Source: Clostridia bacterium
GTDB taxonomy: Bacteria; Bacillota; DULZ01
Length of the DNA stretch: 20,531 bases
Direction: 5' to 3'
NCBI GenBank assembly: GCA_012520135.1
Contig: JAAYOX010000056.1
Coordinates: 1 to 20,531, forward strand
Shown here: positions 19,105 through 20,531 of the stretch, in pieces
Position numbering within the stretch: the stretch's first letter is position 1
How the letters are laid out: every line of letters begins with the position of its first letter
The notes under the pieces: model-generated
Database searches by the model: none
The model's input: the letters and a program-made list of their open reading frames with translations, nothing else
What the model was told of the DNA's origin: nothing
Made by a program: the position numbers and the translations under genes

Positions 19105-20376
19105 CTACGCATTGCCATTAACCCTGATTATCCTGGCTCCCAAAGCTGCGTATTTGCTTTCCAAACTGTCATATCCCCTGTCAACATGGTCAATGCTCTC
19201 AATGATGGTGGCATCTTCCGCCACTAATCCTGCCAGGATTAAGGCTGCCCCTGCCCGTAAATCCGTGGCCTCCACAAAGGCCCCGCTTAATCGGGTTAGA
19301 CCCTTCACAATGGCTATCCTGCCCTCTACTTTGATACTGGCTCCCATCCGGCGCAGTTCATCCACATGTTTAAAGCGATTATCAAAGATGCTTTCCGCTA
19401 CGACGCTGGTCCCTTCAGCTACGGTCATTAAAGACATGATTTGGGGCTGCATATCAGTCGGGAAACCAGGATAAGGAAGTGTTCTGCAGTCTGCAGCCTT
19501 TAAACGGGAATCTGCTTTCACCCGAATGCTGCTGTCATTATACACGAGGACTGTAGCTCCCATCTCCTTCAGTTTGGCTATCACCGGTTCCACATGTTCG
19601 GCAATCACGTTGGTAATATGTACGTCTCCACCGGTAATAGCTGCAGCTACCATGTGGGTCCCACACTCTATCCGATCCGGGATAATAGTGTGCTCCGCAG
19701 AACCTAACTTGCTTACCCCTTCGATTTTAATGGTATCCAGGCCTGCCCCTTTGATGCGGGCACCCATGGCATTAAGACAATTCTGCAAATCTACAATTTC
19801 CGGCTCCCTGGCTGCGTTTCTGATAACCGTGGAGCCTTCAGCCAATACAGCTGCCATCATCAGGTTTTCGGTAGCACCCACACTGGGGAAGTCAAGGTGA
19901 ATTTCAGCGCCCTTTAGATTAGGAGCTTCCAGGTCCACGTAACCGTATTTTTCCGTTACTTTGGCCCCCATGGCCCGTAATCCTTTAAGATGTAAGTCCA
20001 TCGGCCGGGACCCAATGGCACAGCCACCGGGATAAGCCACTCGGATTTTCCGAAAGCGACTTAATAAAGGCCCTACAGCCAGGTTAGATGCCCTCAACTG
20101 CCGCATTAAACCTTCCGACACTTCTTTAGGTTCTACCTGTTCCCCCCTAACCGTCATGGTCGTACCTGACCGGCTGACAATGGCCCCCAGGTGGACTAAT
20201 ATTCGCTCCATCATGGCCACATCCCGAATATTAGGGACTTGTTTTAAAGTTACTTCTCCCTGGGTTAGCAAGCAAGCGGCCATAATAGGCAGGGTAGCAT
20301 TTTTGGCACCGCTTACACGAACTTCACCGACTAAACGATTACCCCCCATAACAATAAGTTTATCCAGGATACTCAC
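19105..20376 (-). CDS. murA: UDP-N-acetylglucosamine 1-carboxyvinyltransferase
   Basis: First committed step of peptidoglycan synthesis: adds enolpyruvate from PEP to UDP-GlcNAc; target of fosfomycin. At 423 residues it has normal length. VMGGNRLVGEVRVSGAKNAT holds the catalytic Lys25/Asn26 pair, and the loop YPGGCAIGSRPMDLHLKG carries the reactive Cys119, so fosfomycin sensitivity would be expected. Further conserved blocks are FPSVGATENLMMAAVLAEG, IPDRIECGTHMVAAAITGG, YPGFPTDMQPQ, ESIFDNRFKHVDELRRMGA and ATDLRAGAALILAGLVAE. GTG 20376 overlaps the murB stop by 4 nt (GTGA), implying coupling. There is no good separate ribosome site, and the extra eight residues before LIVMGG are a normal variation. 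Confidence 0.97.
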   Translation of the reverse strand: MSILDKLIVMGGNRLVGEVRVSGAKNATLPIMAACLLTQGEVTLKQVPNIRDVAMMERILVHLGAIVSRSGTTMTVRGEQVEPKEVSEGLMRQLRASNLAVGPLLSRFRKIRVAYPGGCAIGSRPMDLHLKGLRAMGAKVTEKYGYVDLEAPNLKGAEIHLDFPSVGATENLMMAAVLAEGSTVIRNAAREPEIVDLQNCLNAMGARIKGAGLDTIKIEGVSKLGSAEHTIIPDRIECGTHMVAAAITGGDVHITNVIAEHVEPVIAKLKEMGATVLVYNDSSIRVKADSRLKAADCRTLPYPGFPTDMQPQIMSLMTVAEGTSVVAESIFDNRFKHVDELRRMGASIKVEGRIAIVKGLTRLSGAFVEATDLRAGAALILAGLVAEDATIIESIDHVDRGYDSLESKYAALGARIIRVNGNA

Positions 20377-20531
20377 CCCCGGCGATTAAGATCCTCTCCC
20401 AATACTTGGATCTCTGTTTTCAGTTCAACAGCAAATAGTTTGATCACCAACCGCTGCATTTCTTCAATTAAGGCCAGCACATCCCGGGCAGTGGCTTCAC
20501 CTTTATTAATGATAAAGTTAGCGTGCTCCTC
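20373..20531 (-). CDS. murB: UDP-N-acetylenolpyruvoylglucosamine reductase, C-terminal fragment (cut by window edge)
   Basis: The last 52 codons of a gene that begins outside the window. The frame reads EEHANFIINKGEATARDVLA, then LIEEMQRLVIKLFAVELKTE and ends IQVLGEDLNRRG. This is the C-terminal domain of MurB, where the family has S-x-HANFIxN, then a helix and V-L-x-x-E-I-x-x-LG. MurB reduces the MurA product to UDP-MurNAc using FAD and NADPH, so the order murB-murA puts consecutive steps together. The stop overlaps the murA GTG by 4 nt. Confidence 0.9.
   Translation of the reverse strand, partial: EEHANFIINKGEATARDVLALIEEMQRLVIKLFAVELKTEIQVLGEDLNRRG

Noticed and set aside
1..20531. CRISPR array, tRNA or rRNA genes, prophage or integrase
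   Set aside because: No regularly spaced repeats and no tRNA cloverleaf or rRNA sequence were seen on either strand; the only mobile remnant is the IS4-type fragment.

Overview
The window looks like chromosomal DNA of an endospore-forming Firmicute, most likely a Clostridia/Peptococcaceae-type anaerobe. It carries the mother-cell and forespore sigma factors sigE and sigG, spoIIGA, spoIIR, a YmxH-type sporulation protein and a YteA-type DksA relative. It also has an Ile T-box, strong GGAGG ribosome sites and many GTG/TTG starts. Base composition is moderate (by eye in the mid-40s % G+C). The genus cannot be named from the sequence alone. Every well-supported functional gene is on the minus strand, so the biological order runs from position 20531 down to 1.

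Region 1 (20531 to 16621) is the cell-wall and division cluster: the C-terminus of murB, murA (overlapping by 4 nt), then ftsQ/divIB, sbp and ftsZ. No ftsA lies between sbp and ftsZ; instead there is a 214-base leader with competing hairpins. Region 2 (16566 to 12686) is the sporulation cluster: spoIIGA-sigE behind a wide-spacer, spoIIG-like promoter, then sigG-spoIIR behind a near-perfect sigma-F/G promoter, then ymxH. The layout links SpoIIGA (pro-sigma-E protease), SpoIIR (the forespore signal that activates it), sigma-E and sigma-G. Region 3 is nrdR with its own promoter. Region 4 (11865 to 7117) is the ylm-type division cluster: pgeF(ylmD), a HlyD-like membrane protein, yggS(ylmE), sepF(ylmF), proC, yggT(ylmG) and divIVA. 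Region 5 is ileS under a consensus sigma-A promoter and an Ile T-box. Further on come pduL, a DUF5665-type membrane protein, a YteA/YlyA-like zinc-finger protein and lspA. The ileS - dksA-like - lspA order matches B. subtilis ileS-ylyA-lspA, with extra DNA inserted.

That inserted DNA (about 2140-3970) is the accessory part of the window. It holds a 24-codon holin-like (TxpA/Hol_Tox-type) toxin with a candidate antisense promoter and long-range pairing between the mRNA ends. Next to it are a complete Phd-RelE type II toxin-antitoxin operon with a 12-bp palindromic operator and a decayed IS4-superfamily transposase. A second copy of the holin-toxin leader is cut at the start codon and joined to the transposase remnant. 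A separate two-copy palindromic repeat family sits just 3' of nrdR (12003-12084) and sigE (14583-14788); in nrdR it supplies the last codons.

I see no wholly new multi-gene system. The items most worth following are the holin-toxin module and its broken duplicate, the palindromic repeat family, the hairpin that buries the lspA ribosome site behind a perfect anti-Shine-Dalgarno arm, and the switch-like ftsZ leader in the place where ftsA is missing.
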